A stretch of 64,000 bases of DNA from Gavia stellata (lineage: Eukaryota > Chordata > Aves > Gaviiformes > Gaviidae), in contig NC_082618.1 in NCBI RefSeq assembly GCF_030936135.1, positions 8,529,034 to 8,593,033 of the forward strand, given 5' to 3'. The translations under genes and the position numbers were made by a program. Below are positions 24,201 to 36,700 of the stretch, piece by piece. Below the pieces are notes generated by a model. That model saw only the letters and a program-made list of their open reading frames with translations, was not told where the DNA came from and did not search any database. Position 1 is the first letter of the stretch. Each line of letters opens with the position of its first letter.

Positions 24201-25043
24201 AAGTTCCAGTGTGTCCAGGGGCCTCATGACGTTAAAACCAGTTGTTGGTTTATTCCTGTTCCCTTCATCTAATTTTGCTAGTTCAAACAGTCACTAGAAA
24301 ATTTATGGAATAATCAATATCTGAGCCTTGGGAGCAAAGATTTCATTAGGTTCATTAAGGACAGAATGTTTCCAATTACAAGGCATAGTGTCAAAGGCTG
24401 TCACTTTAAATGCCACGACATGCTGTCTTGCTGAGTGCCAGCAATATAATTCTAATTTCTTGAGTTCATTTTCAAAATTCCCATTGAAGTTGGAAGGCAT
24501 CTCTTATGCTGGCAGCTAGTAAGAGAACATAGGAAGCAGTGCATACAGTGCCTGAGAGATGAGTGGAAAGCATCCCCTCTAATGGCAGACTCAGAGGGTT
24601 GAGTTGATGAGCTGCAGAAGTAAGGTGTCCTTGGGGCCTCTGGGACAGGACCATGGGGTGAAGGACATTCCCGAGAATTTCACCTCCGCCTAAAAATAAT
24701 TACAGGGCATTCAGTGGGGACCCTTCTGGCTTTTTTAATTGAAAAAGACAGTGTCAGGATAGAAGAAAAAAATATTTGTTTTCTGGACATCACTCCTGAG
24801 TAATAAAAGGAGATTAATTACTTTCATGTGGATTGAAGTATTTTATTTTTCATAGGAATAGCAGCAATGTTTGGACTGCAGGCACTGTAAAGACTCAGTG
24901 GATTTTTTGTGAGGAATTTTTATTCCTCATTCCATGTTTTTATACAACGTATGTCTACATCAACCCAATTCTTCCGCATACGTGGTAGAACTAGAGCTGG
25001 AGAATCTTGGATGTCTTAATTTGTTTCTTTCCTCAGAGCCACC

Positions 25044-25100
25044 TTCTGGTCCCATCAAAACCAGCGGGGGTTGGCCATTGACTTCAGTAGGACCAGAAAT
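25044..25100. repeat. Fragment of the same old amniote repeat type
   Basis: TCTGGTCCCATCAAAACCAG, then GGCCATTGACTTCAGTAGGA, then CCAGAAATTG resembles the sauropsid pattern 'ggtcccattgaaatcaatgg ... gccattgacttcaatggga'. The outer parts (TCTGGTCC and GGACCAGA) form an 8-bp inverted repeat, in keeping with a palindromic element. Family not named. Confidence 0.45.
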
Positions 25101-27570
25101 TGTCATTGAAACAGTCAACAAGAGAAGACAAAGTCTTGTTTAAAAAAATGTTAGTATGGGGAAAGTTGGAAAAGCAACTGTACAATGGATGTTGTGTAAA
25201 ATGTGTTTTCTCTTAATGACCTTCCAGTTCAGATTGGCTCTGTTTACATACAAATCAAAAGCTGGTTTGTCTAACTGCCAGCACAGCAAAACTCAGTTTG
25301 GGATCTGAATATCCAGCTGTGTCTTTTGCCTCTGACATCCTCCCAGTAATAAAAGTTGTGTGGCTGGGATTTGGCTAGAACTGCAGATGATGTGTGAGCC
25401 AGAATTGAATTCAGCCTGCTCTTCCTCTGCAAGACAATAGAAGTTAAAACTTGTTTGTGTCAATAAAATAAGCATATACAACTCATAACCCCTCAGGGAT
25501 CAGATATGATGAATAAGATGCTTTTTTTCCATCATCACATTTCTAACTCTGACCAATGTTAGCAATAAGTCTGTGAGAACTCAGCTTTTTGTCTTCCTCA
25601 TTTCAAAGTTGGAGCAGAAGCATTTACGGAGTTTACCTGTGAAGATGCAGCATCCAGAGAATAGAAGTAATTACGACAACCTTTGCAGAGCTATCTAATC
25701 CAGGTTCTTTGTTCTTCACTTTCAAACTCTGTGAAGGCTACACTATGTTAAGCGCTGTCTTTGCTCTGTAAGCCTGTACTCTCTTAACAGCTTCCCCGCA
25801 GATTGACAAAGTGACAGAGACAGTAACTTCTTCACAGGTAAAATGGTACTGCTAGCATGTCTGTTAGTTATCATTTTCCTGTTTCAGTCTTTTCTCCAAT
25901 GGTATGTTAGTAAACTAGGCTGCTTTGTGTAGCAGAGGCTCTCAAACTTCGCCTTACAGAGGTTTCTATTTGGTAGCTTGTCAGGAGCTTGGGTGCCGCA
26001 CCTTGTGAGACAGATGTCAGTGGAGCATGTGGTGATGGAGAGGTGTCAGGTCCTGGGGTACTGTCTGGATGTAGGCAAAGCTATCCCAGTTCATAAGGGA
26101 GTAATGCATGATGAAACTGTATTTACTGCAGGGTCTTCTTTCTTATAACAATGGTGAAAGCTTTGGCTGCAGTACAGAGCTCCTTTAGCAATTTCACTTG
26201 CAGGTTGCACTTTGGCCACCTCATTGTAAGAGACTGCTTGTAAAGCTATATAGCAATTAGGCACACTTTGTTATCTCCACTTTTTCCATTAATAAAACCC
26301 TATTTGACAGATGATTGAAAGCTCCTCCAGTTGACAGTATCAATGTGGACCAGCAAAGGTGTTCTCAGCAGTCTAGAATCTGAGGCTCCCCAAATGCATC
26401 TAGCTGACTGCAGTGGGGTGCTGCTCTGCAGCAGCATGAGCCAGGGCTGCCTTTTGAAGCATCCTACAGCAAGAGAATTCCCATTTGTATTTTCTTGGCT
26501 GAGTTTGTTGTGACATGTCCTGTTATTTTTGCATTCTGTGTCCATGCTGAAGTTCCCCCAGGCATCCCTTCAAATGAAACATTGCATCACTGAGGAAGTG
26601 AAGCCATTAAAAGTTAATGCTTTCGCCAAACACTTGGAGCAAATACAATCAGCTCTCATCTACCAGAAATGGACTTACAAGTTGACATTGCAAAATTTGG
26701 GAAGAACAATAGTCCTTTCTTGAGTAGTTTGATGCAGTTCTTCAAAAAGCTGAGCTGTGCTGTTATTTTTTTGCCACATCATGAATGATGGTTTTATATT
26801 TGCTTAGAGCAAATGTAGAAGGGTTACCAAGCAAAGTAGTTAGAGCATGGAGCTTCACACTTCAAAATCCTTTTGAAGGAAGAGAAATTTTATGTTCTCT
26901 GCTGAACTCTGCCAAGGTCTCTGACCTTCTCTGTGTTTTACTTTCATCCTCTAATAATCCTGCCTTTTTGCAGAGCTGTGGCAATGGACCAATTACTGTT
27001 TACATACTATTCTCACGGTGTGAAATGCTGTATAAGTGTTAAGGATCATTATTAAAGTTTTTCTTGCTTGTCAAAGGGTTAATTTCTTCCTCCAGAGAAG
27101 GAGATCTGATTTAGGTTTGGCAGGGGAGGAGGGAAGACAGAGGATTTTGTTCTGCAGGAAACTAGGTCAGCAGGTTTTTATTATCGTGCTCGACAGCCCA
27201 ATGTGGTTTGCATTTAGGAATGAACTTGGTTGACATTGTGTATGGTCGATTTCCTCTTCCCAGAAAGCAGGCCTCAGACATCGCTCCATACATTATGGCT
27301 TTCCCAAATTGAATGCAAGAGAATGTTTAGCTGAAGAAGCTCAGGCAGTTGTGAGTTTGTTAGATACGTTTTTAGAGCTGTCAGTCAGGAGTGCCTCAGG
27401 AACACAGAATGAAGTCCAAGATATTTTGGAGAGGAGGAACAATAGGGCTGGAATCTTTTCAGTTACTGAAGTGCATCAGAATCACAAAGGTCTTCATTGT
27501 TTTTACACCCCATCTACTGATGATTGTTCTGATAGCCTGTAGCATTGTTTGTTTTTTGTTTGGATGTGGT

Positions 27571-27665
27571 CAGATTCTGATCTTGGTCCTGCCAAAGTAA
27601 ATTTGGAGTAATTCCCTTGCTTTCTCTGAAGCTACTGCCATGTGTGGGTGAGATCACAGTGTGGT
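27571..27665. repeat. Fragment of an old palindromic amniote repeat
   Basis: CAGATTCTGATCTTGGTCCT, AAGTAAATTTGGAGTAATTC and, on the other side, GGTGAGATCACAGTGTGG match both arms of a well-known sauropsid palindrome ('agattctgatctcagttaca', 'gtaaatctggagtaactcca' and its mirror). The two arms are about 40% decayed but in the right order. The family name is uncertain. Confidence 0.45.
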
Positions 27666-30600
27666 CCTGCAGATAACCTTTAGATGGGGAGTTTTCCATT
27701 ATAAGTTTTGGACCATCATGACTGATAAAAGATTTGAATAATCCAAAATCTTGTTCACATCTTCCAGCTTTCTTGACTCTATACCCTGGAGTGTATTCTT
27801 TTCCTGGGCAACTGAAAATAGATGTCTGTGCTCTTTACCTCTGCCTATTGAAGACCAAATTGTGGCAGATGTCATGCATGTTGGAGAACTCAGGCTGCCT
27901 TTCTTTACAGATTATTTTGACTTTACTGAATAATGAAAATCCAAGTACTTATAACTTAAAAATAAATCTATTTTGTTTTGATTGTAGGGGTCAGGTAAGG
28001 GTGATGGAGCTTAGAAAGGCTATTGCTAACATCTAGGAAAATTTCTGAGTAATAGGATTTAAAGCTGAGCATCTATTTCCAGTTTTAGACTCTTGTTGTT
28101 TTACAGACTTTAATGTGAGTTAATGGCTCTTCACCGTAATAAAACCATCTAATTCTGTCCTGTTCTCGTCTTTATTCAGTTCTGGCATCGAGAAACCCAG
28201 ACATTTTTGCAAACCAAGTTTAGCTTTTAAAGCTGAACAAGGAAAATACAGGCAATACTGAGAAGAACAGACAGCAGTAGGTTGCCAGCAATTCCTGGAA
28301 ATAATGGAGTTTCACAACCATTCCCTGCAGATTGGACGTTTAGGGAGGAAAAATATCCTTGTGGCTTACATGCGCAGAATAATGAAAATGCAAAGTCTGT
28401 TGAGACAGTTTATTATGGTAAAAATTCAAATGCCATTCTAGGGTTTAAACCAAAGAGCAGCATATCAAATGCCTCAAAATGATGACAGCATAGAGGTAAT
28501 ACAGGTCAGAAAATTGTATACGGTCTCTCCTGAACTTGCTTTTAATGTCGTGTTAGGCTGTACATTTTGGTTGTCCAATGCCTTTGAATCTTTAGACAGT
28601 CTCAGCTGCGATAAACATGCTTATATAATCATATTTCAATCATCTTTTGAAATATGAACATGTTAAACAGGGATGAAGAAAGTTGGTATTTCTGTAATAT
28701 CCCTGTGCTCTTACACTGTTGGCATCTGTGACTGAGAGCCAAGAAAACAACAGCGCATGTCAGAATGAGAGGCATAGAAAGGACTTGTAGCAGGCAGACA
28801 CGTACACACAATAAACATCCGAGCTGAGGCAGCATTTTGAAAATTGCCTTCTACATAATGAAACAGAAGGGGTTGTAGGAGAATCTCCATAGCTTCATTC
28901 AGCGATGACGAATGATTTCATTCAAATTCGTAGTGACTCAGAAAATGTCACTATGTTGCTGGAAGACTTGGATTGTATTCCTTACTCCCTAAATTGAACT
29001 AAGTTGAATTAAACTCAGCTCAAGAAATGAGAGATGGAAAAGACTCTCTCTCTCTCCTTAGTGGCTCTCTGGAATGTATATTATATCTCTTGAAGCTGTC
29101 AGCCATGTGTAGCTTTTGGGATGTGACTCGTAGGATAAATAAGTTTGGTCATTCTTGCTGTGAATAAAAAGGGTAAAATCCTGCATTTTTATAAAGGCTT
29201 TTTCTTCCCTGAAAGAGCTCAGAAAACATCACAAATCATCAGTGTATTGGAGCTGTCACTAAAAATGCAGTAGCTTCTGGGTTGAAACAGCAACTGTGAA
29301 TAGCACTCAGTAATGCCATGTGTATGAAAAATGTCTGCTGCCGTATATTTGTGCTCTTTCAAATGAATGAACTCGAGAGTTTCTAGACTGAAAATGAGGT
29401 TGGTAATGCAGAAGAGCCGTGCATGTATGTCAGCGAATGAACAGATGCTTGCAGAAGACTGTGGGATAAATAGATGCTGAGTAATGCTGGTGTATGAAAT
29501 AAGCCATTTGTGCCCATTTGGGAACTCTGCTGCATAAAGGATGCAGCCTGCAAATTGAAGAAGGTTATGATGTTCTCCCCTATGCCTGGGGTTAGAGGCC
29601 AGTCCAGGTAACTGCAGAGTAGTCACTTTGTGGAACAAACATGAAGGCACTGAACTAAAATCGTCTTTCAGAGAGCAATGGCTTCATATGGGTGCATTCC
29701 TTTTTTGTTTTTAAACCAGTATCTTTACCAATTAAAGTAGCTATTTAATGGTTAGAATATGATCTCTGAGCTATCAGCACAAACCCTGCTTATCCCTTTT
29801 GTGGGATAAAATATATTTAGTCTTGTTTATTTGTAGTTATTATTCCTTCTTAGTGTTTTAACCAGTAATTAACCCTATCCGTTGATAGTTGTTTACAGCT
29901 GGGAACAGGCGGACAAGAATGGTGCTCTTTGTTCTGCAGTAAGGAGGGAACCGTGCCAGGTAGCTATCCTGTATCTGTTTCCCAAAGCCAGTTAGCTATC
30001 TCCTGGGGCAATCCCTGCACGAGGAGAGAGTGAACAGCAATTGAACGTGGCTGCTCACTGCTGATCTTTTCTGAGAATGGCAATCGGCTGGTTGATTAAT
30101 TTTATTGACAACTTATTGCAGGCAAAAGGTGCCAGACTGAAAGCACTGGTAAACAGTAGACAGAGGTCCCACGCAATATTACTCGCCACAGAGTAACTCT
30201 ACACATTAGTGCGCGTTGGTACACTTTTTTGTTGCTTCAAATTGATTGCTTGTATCTGCAAGAAGATTACTGTCCAATGTGATACAAGTTTTGGCCTCTT
30301 TCCTTGGATGCCAATAAGAAGATTAATTAGAACTGGGCTAAAAATGTGTTAGTATTTAAGGGAGATACATTTTTTCCATTGCTGCCTCATCTCTTAATCC
30401 ATCCCAAACCTTCATGCATTATGCTCAAAGAGGTACTGTAGAGCAGAGTTGAAGACCCTCTGTACAGAGTCCTCATACAGCTTCTGCTATGTCTAGTGCT
30501 CTTGGTATCTACAAGGAGGTGAGGAAGGACTTTTTGTCTCCATCCTTGTTAATCCTATTGCAGGAGAACGGATATGCTTTTGCAAGAGCAATCTGGAGCA

Positions 30601-33316
30601 GCACTCTGCCAGCACAGGATGTTTGATATACAACGTGTTCAATACCCTCTCCTACAGTGGCTCATTGTGTTGACACTCGCAGTATCCTTCCGCACTACCC
30701 TTGCTGGGGCCTTCTCACAACTCACAAGTGATCTCTGGCTCCACAGCAGCTATAATACTCGAGTAATCTCCAGCCAGTCTTGGCGGTTGGACTTTCCCGG
30801 TGACCTGTATTAACCAGAAGTGTCTTGGGAGGTTTCCCAGTTCCACCATTCTGCTTTTGGTGTTTACAGCTACAGTAACTAACTCCTGACATTTATACCC
30901 AGCTTGTGGTCTGATTGCTGCAGCTTGGTGCCTGTTTGCACATGGGGCCTTCTGATAAGGCAGGCATTTGACCTTTCTATTCTTAACCCATTAACATTTA
31001 GAAGAGCTGCTCTCCTCACCTCTAGAGGCTGTGTTCCTCCCCCTCCCCCAATATCCCTGTTCCTGCCAGATAAGATTACGCCTGGGTTATATATTGATCT
31101 AAAAGCAGAGTGCCAAATGCAGCCCACACCAGTTCAAGGGCAAATACTGAATCCATATGAGTGAGTTCACATGCTTCGGTTCAGTAGTGGAAGGGTAATG
31201 ACCAATGTCTCTTTTTGCCCTCTCAGCAAAACCCGAGGGCAAACGCAAGGGTATCAGTCCTTTATCGTACCAGTAAAATGAACATCATGGCTGCAGTAGG
31301 TACCAGTCCAATTTGCTGATGCTGCATCTTTGTGCTGTTTCCTCTTCTTCATCTGCACTTAAACAGATTAAGGGGTTGAAGTGATTGTAACACACTCGTT
31401 TGTTTGAGGCAGTGTATTCAGTAACCTGAACATGGAAACGAGAGCCAAGATTCCTTTGTTTTAAGCCAAGCCTAGCTCAATGAATACTGCACTGTGTCAC
31501 CTGAACAAATCTCTTCACTTGTGCATATGCATTTCCCAGTTTTTGAAAGTGGGAATCTATTAGCAACCTAGTGAATTATAAATAGCAAAAACTATTATGG
31601 GAAAGTGACTGTATTGACAAATGTATATAGCCATTTATATCCAAATACAAAGTCAGTCATTCTTTGCTAAAAATTAGTCCTTGAAGTATTACCAGATGTA
31701 TGAAGTGACACTAAGAAGCTCTACAGGAGTAACTGCAGATAGCCAGTTAAACATCAGCTCCCCATGCCATAGCTATCACACAGCATGTGAATGGAACTAT
31801 GTGAGCAAGGGAAAAACAGATAGGAGTAAGGAGATGTTATTGCCTCTTCACATATCGTTTGGGAGTCTTTTGTTCTAATTCAGTATCTTGGTATAAAGTC
31901 TACATTTCCAAAAAGATGTTGACGTTTGGAAAATACTTGGGAAACAGTCACCAGAATGATGAAAGATGTGGAAAACAGGCCTAATAATGGATGTTGAAAA
32001 TGCTTGAGCTGTTTGCTTTGTCTATGCATTGACTTGACAGTGATACAGGAGGATCAACATGGGGAAGAGATTTGTTGGATGAGGTCTGTTGAGCTGTTAC
32101 GTAGCATGTTGTATGAGAATAATGAACACAGTGGTCCCTGCTGGCTTTAAAAATCTATGACAACGGTGATAACTACCATCAATCATAAGAACTAATTAGC
32201 TGGCGAGCCTGATTTTCCACTGCAAAACCAAAAGCCACTGGAGCAGGACAGATAAAAATTTATTGCAATTATTAATACTTTATTATGTTAAATGGTTTAA
32301 AATAAAACATTGTGATTTAATGTGCATTTACGACTATCTGTAGTAAGAACTAAGCTTCAGGTAGTCTAATAAGGTAACTTACATGAAATTAAAGGCAGGC
32401 AGTATGCTTTTTCCTGCCAATGTTTAAGAGAAAGTAAAACCACTGAATTGATGGAGGTCTCTGACTAAGCACTGGACTTTTTTAGAGTGAACAATAACTC
32501 CATTTTAGTTGTCTTATCTTACCTAATTCAGAAATTAGGTAACTCAGGGTTGAGAAGCTCGTTCAAAACTGAAGGAGGACAGCTTTTTTCGTCTTGCAGT
32601 CTGTGAATAAAAATAGATGTGAAAGTCTGTTCTACTAATTTTTTAGATGCCTGAAGAGCATGTGTGATCCAAAAACAACTGCATTATCTCCTTAACTACA
32701 GTTAATACTGTCTTTGTTTACTAGATATGTTAGGTTTTAGTACTACGTTTTGGTAAGCTTTTCCATCTATTTCTGTAAATTCTAATATAAGTTACCCAGT
32801 TTTTAGAAAACAGTTATAAAATACTGTTTTAATGACTTTGAGCTCCAGCTTCCATCTTAACTTAGAAGTGTACAAACCATGAATAAAAATTCATTTAGCG
32901 GGGAAAAATACATCACTCCCTGCTTAATTAATTAAATTAACTTCCATGCTTAGCTATCGAGTTGTTTTAGAAATAACTAAATCACTTACTTAAAATGAGT
33001 GGATTGAAATCAACCTGTCCTGCACTGCAAGGACTACAGATAGTAGCAATGTTGCTGTTCATGTACTGCTGGATTGAACCCAGCATTGATGAATTTCCTT
33101 GGAAGTGAAAAGTAGCACATCATCACCAGGGATCATTGCTGTGTTGGGCCCTTACCACCTCCTTGTTTGAGTTTGCCTGTAAGGCAGTCACTGTTGTCAT
33201 GTCAGAGACAGTCACTGGTGATTTGAGCAGCCGAATTGAGAGAGACAAGGCATGGGAACGGAAATGCTCCCTGCCAATGCTTTTAGAGGTCCTGATTTAC
33301 GTGGCTGTTTTTCTAT

Positions 33317-33343
33317 CCCCCCCCCCCCCCCCCCCCCGCCCCC
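33317..33343. repeat. Poly-C tract (21 C, G, 5 C)
   Basis: An uninterrupted run of 21 C is followed by G and five more C. The minus strand is a poly-G tract able to form G-quadruplexes, and the plus strand an i-motif. Its exact length is likely to be variable between individuals and unreliable in assembly. Confidence 0.95.
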
Positions 33344-33682
33344 AAATGTTCCATAAAGTAAATTTTTTATCAGTGACTCAGAGCAAAAGAAAATTTCAGA
33401 TTTTTGTGATAAGGTATTAGATGTCTGGGCAAGCCTTCAACTTAACTTAAAATGTTTTTTTGGCTTATCCAGTGTACTGTACATGCTAAGATGTGAGTGT
33501 GTGAGCCTCTGGTTATGATTAAAACACGAAAAGCATGGACATAGGAAGCAATAAAGTATTATGTAGGAGAAGATTGATCATTTTTCTGACTTTGTTTAAA
33601 GAAAGCCCAGATGTGGGAGTAGATATCTACTGAATCAATCATTTTCTAAGCCACAGATGACCAGAAAATTAATTAAAAAGAA

Positions 33683-33700
33683 AAAAAAAAAAAAGAGAGA
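33683..33700. repeat. Poly-A-rich simple repeat
   Basis: AAAAAGAAAAAAAAAAAAAA followed by GAGAGA is a short A-rich tract. No retroposed gene precedes it that I can recognise. Confidence 0.7.
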
Positions 33701-36700
33701 TTAGAGAAGTAAACCTGCAGAACTTAATGTTTAAACAATGTAGCCCAAACTAGTTTGGCCTTAAAGTGATGTGCATTAACGGTAATTTATTTGGGAATGT
33801 TTAACCCTCAGGATTTAAATTCAGGAGATATTCTTGTTCAGTGGTTACAGACAAAGACTGTGAGACAGGATTGCTCCAGTTTGCTTCTGCTGCAAAGTGT
33901 GTCAGGAGAGACAAGTTCCTAAGCAGAGCTCCAGCAAGGAACAGGATTTTTGCCATTGGCTGCAGTGGTGCCAGCATCTTCTGTCCTCTCCATGTCACAT
34001 ACAACTATGTCCATAATGTGTGTTATACCTCAAAGGGAGGACAAGGTGGCTGCTGTGTCACATGTTTAGAGAAGAATTGGAGATCTTTCAATGAAAGATT
34101 TGATGGAGTGGCACATTTTTATTAAATCATTCTCTATTCATCTCTTATTCAGCAGAGGCAGTGAGAAATTCTGAGAAGATTGTCCTCCCTGAGATGAGAA
34201 GGAGGGGTACATGTGTTGCTGTGCAGGGATACTGCCGGGCAGGGATATCTCACGAGGGTCCCCAGAGCAGTACTGCTGCGTTAGCACAGCCCTGTGCCTG
34301 GATGAATTACCCCTGCCTCTCAGCTGGATGGATGAGGGTGAGAGCTGCTCTGTGCTGATGCAGCAAAACTGCTTTTCTTGCAAGAGCTAATTATGCCATT
34401 AGCGTGCAGATGTCTGCACCTCCCTTCTTTGTGAGCTTTTTACATATTCCGTGTGGTCTTGTGTGTCTAAAGCAAGGCAGGCTCAGAAGATGTTAATTTA
34501 GATATACCTCTGCGAGCAACAGGTGACCAGAGAAATAAAATACTTAAGAATACTTAGGCTTGCAAAACAGCATGAGGGTCAAGGTACTTTCTAACAGCTC
34601 AATAGAAACTCCTTTAATAACACCTTAAAAACTTTCCTGGCTGCCTGGCCTGTTTACAGTCCTTGTCCTTACCCCTAATCCGTTTCAGAAGATGTGTTTC
34701 CATTTTGATTCAGAGATTGCCTAGCAGGACATTTGTCTTAGCACACAGGGACAGCTGTGTTGACAGTCTCTACTGCCTCAGGGCGTTATAGGCTCTCTGT
34801 AATCAGATGAGACCTATACATGCTTCAGTGCTTTAGCAGTGAACTGAAACAACCTTTGTCTGTTTGGGATGGTAAAGGAAGTGACCATGTTTAGAGGTTT
34901 GGCAGTCATTTTGTGAGATCCTCTAAAGGATATATAAACTGCAAAACCAAATGAAGGTCCAGGAGTCTGTTTTACTGTAGCAGTTTATCAGGCAGCATAA
35001 AAAAAGGATGGTCTGGTGTTGGAGAAATACATATAAGAAATGCAGATGATTTGAAATGAACTTGTAAAAATATGTTTAGTAATTTTTAGATAGTGTCTAT
35101 CCCCTAGATCCCTATCCAGTGTTACGGTTTTACAGCTGTACCTAGCTATTTTCTGAAACGTTTCTTTTTCTGCCTTTGTGCTGTGTGACAGACATAAATA
35201 TGCAACTCTTTCTATCTGAGGAATCCTAGGAGTTACTGGTAACAATAGTAGATAAAAGTTAGCCAGAAATGTGATTTTTAAACTGCTAGCATACCATTTA
35301 AAATGTAGTTTGCATAGCAATAGCAATGACCAAATCCTTGTTAAATACTAGCCAAGAGTATCCATCCGTGTGTTTTATTCATGCAGTGTAACAGTGCAGT
35401 TAGCTCAAATCTGTATTGATTCTATTTATTTCAATTTAGAAAACACCTTCACTGAGCATTCAGTGTAATTATTTTAAGGACAAGGAGTAACCTTTAGGAC
35501 TGACAGCCACACATGTAACTACAAATCTTTTGCAAAACATTCTGTCATACTGCTTCTCCTAGGAGAACAAGTCAGACTTAGACAGAAGCACATTCTGCTG
35601 TCAAGGTTCTTGCTGAAAATGCCCTTCCTCCAGCTCCCTTATGATTCCATCAGGGCACCATTTGTTTTAGTGTCTCAGGTGATCTCCAAAGCTGCATTAT
35701 TGTACAGAGAGAGAGAAAGACAGGCTTTAAGGTAAACGGGTTTAAACACACTTACTAAGTAAAACATGCACTTTACATTGTACCTTGTAACTAACAGACT
35801 GTCAGTTAGAGATCCTAGAGTATTGACACAGTGTAAATAGGTGTTTATAACCTGACTGCTTTTTGTGAACCACAGGGCGTGCGTAGGTAATAAGTATAAA
35901 CAGATCCATGGTACATAGTAAAAGGCTGTAAGTTACTTGGTTGTCACAAGTACCTACACAGTCAGAATTGTTTGAATGCTTAGGCAGGCTGAAGGTTGTG
36001 AACATGAGACACAGAAGTTTGAGAAAGTCCATTTAGTTAAGGAACCTACATTAATTAGCTCCGCCAGTTGTTGCAATTGTTTCCTTCTGCTTCTGATGAT
36101 TAAGTCACCCTGATCTCGTCAACTGGGGTCAACCACAATGTTACCAAGACAACTAAGTAAACTAGTCACTGCGCTTGAGTATTGCCTGCCACAACACAGA
36201 GTGTTGCCAGCATTTGAATATGGCAGCATGCAATGGCTCACAGTTCCCTACTCCAGCTTTGTCTGGATGTTGGAAAGGTGATGTGATGGAACAGAACCTC
36301 AGTTCCCTGTACAAAAAAGCTCTTGATGTAGCTGAAGTGTTGTTCAGGTCTCCTCAGCAGCAACAACCAAGATTGATCAGATACTCAAAACTGGACTGGA
36401 TGGGACCACACAAAGATTCCAAAAAGCGCAGTATATGCTTGGCCATGATCTCTCTAACATGCCAGAAAAAGAAAGCACTAGTAAGGCCCTAGCTATCATT
36501 AAAAAGGAAAGGAAAAAAAAAATTCTAACCATATAAATCCCTGTAGTTCATTTCCTTTTAGAAGATCTGTGCTCTGTAATTATATTGCCAAAAAAGCCTT
36601 TCTGTTTTTGAGTTCACGTGAAAGCTAAATGGTTTTATTCCCTTTGGCCTTAGTTCAATCAGTGTACATGAAATGACAAAGTTTTTCAGTTCCAGTGTAA

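Noticed and set aside
29219..29650. 143-codon minus-strand ORF in PIGL intron 2
   Set aside because: No recognised domain, no flanking exon signals, ordinary intronic composition.
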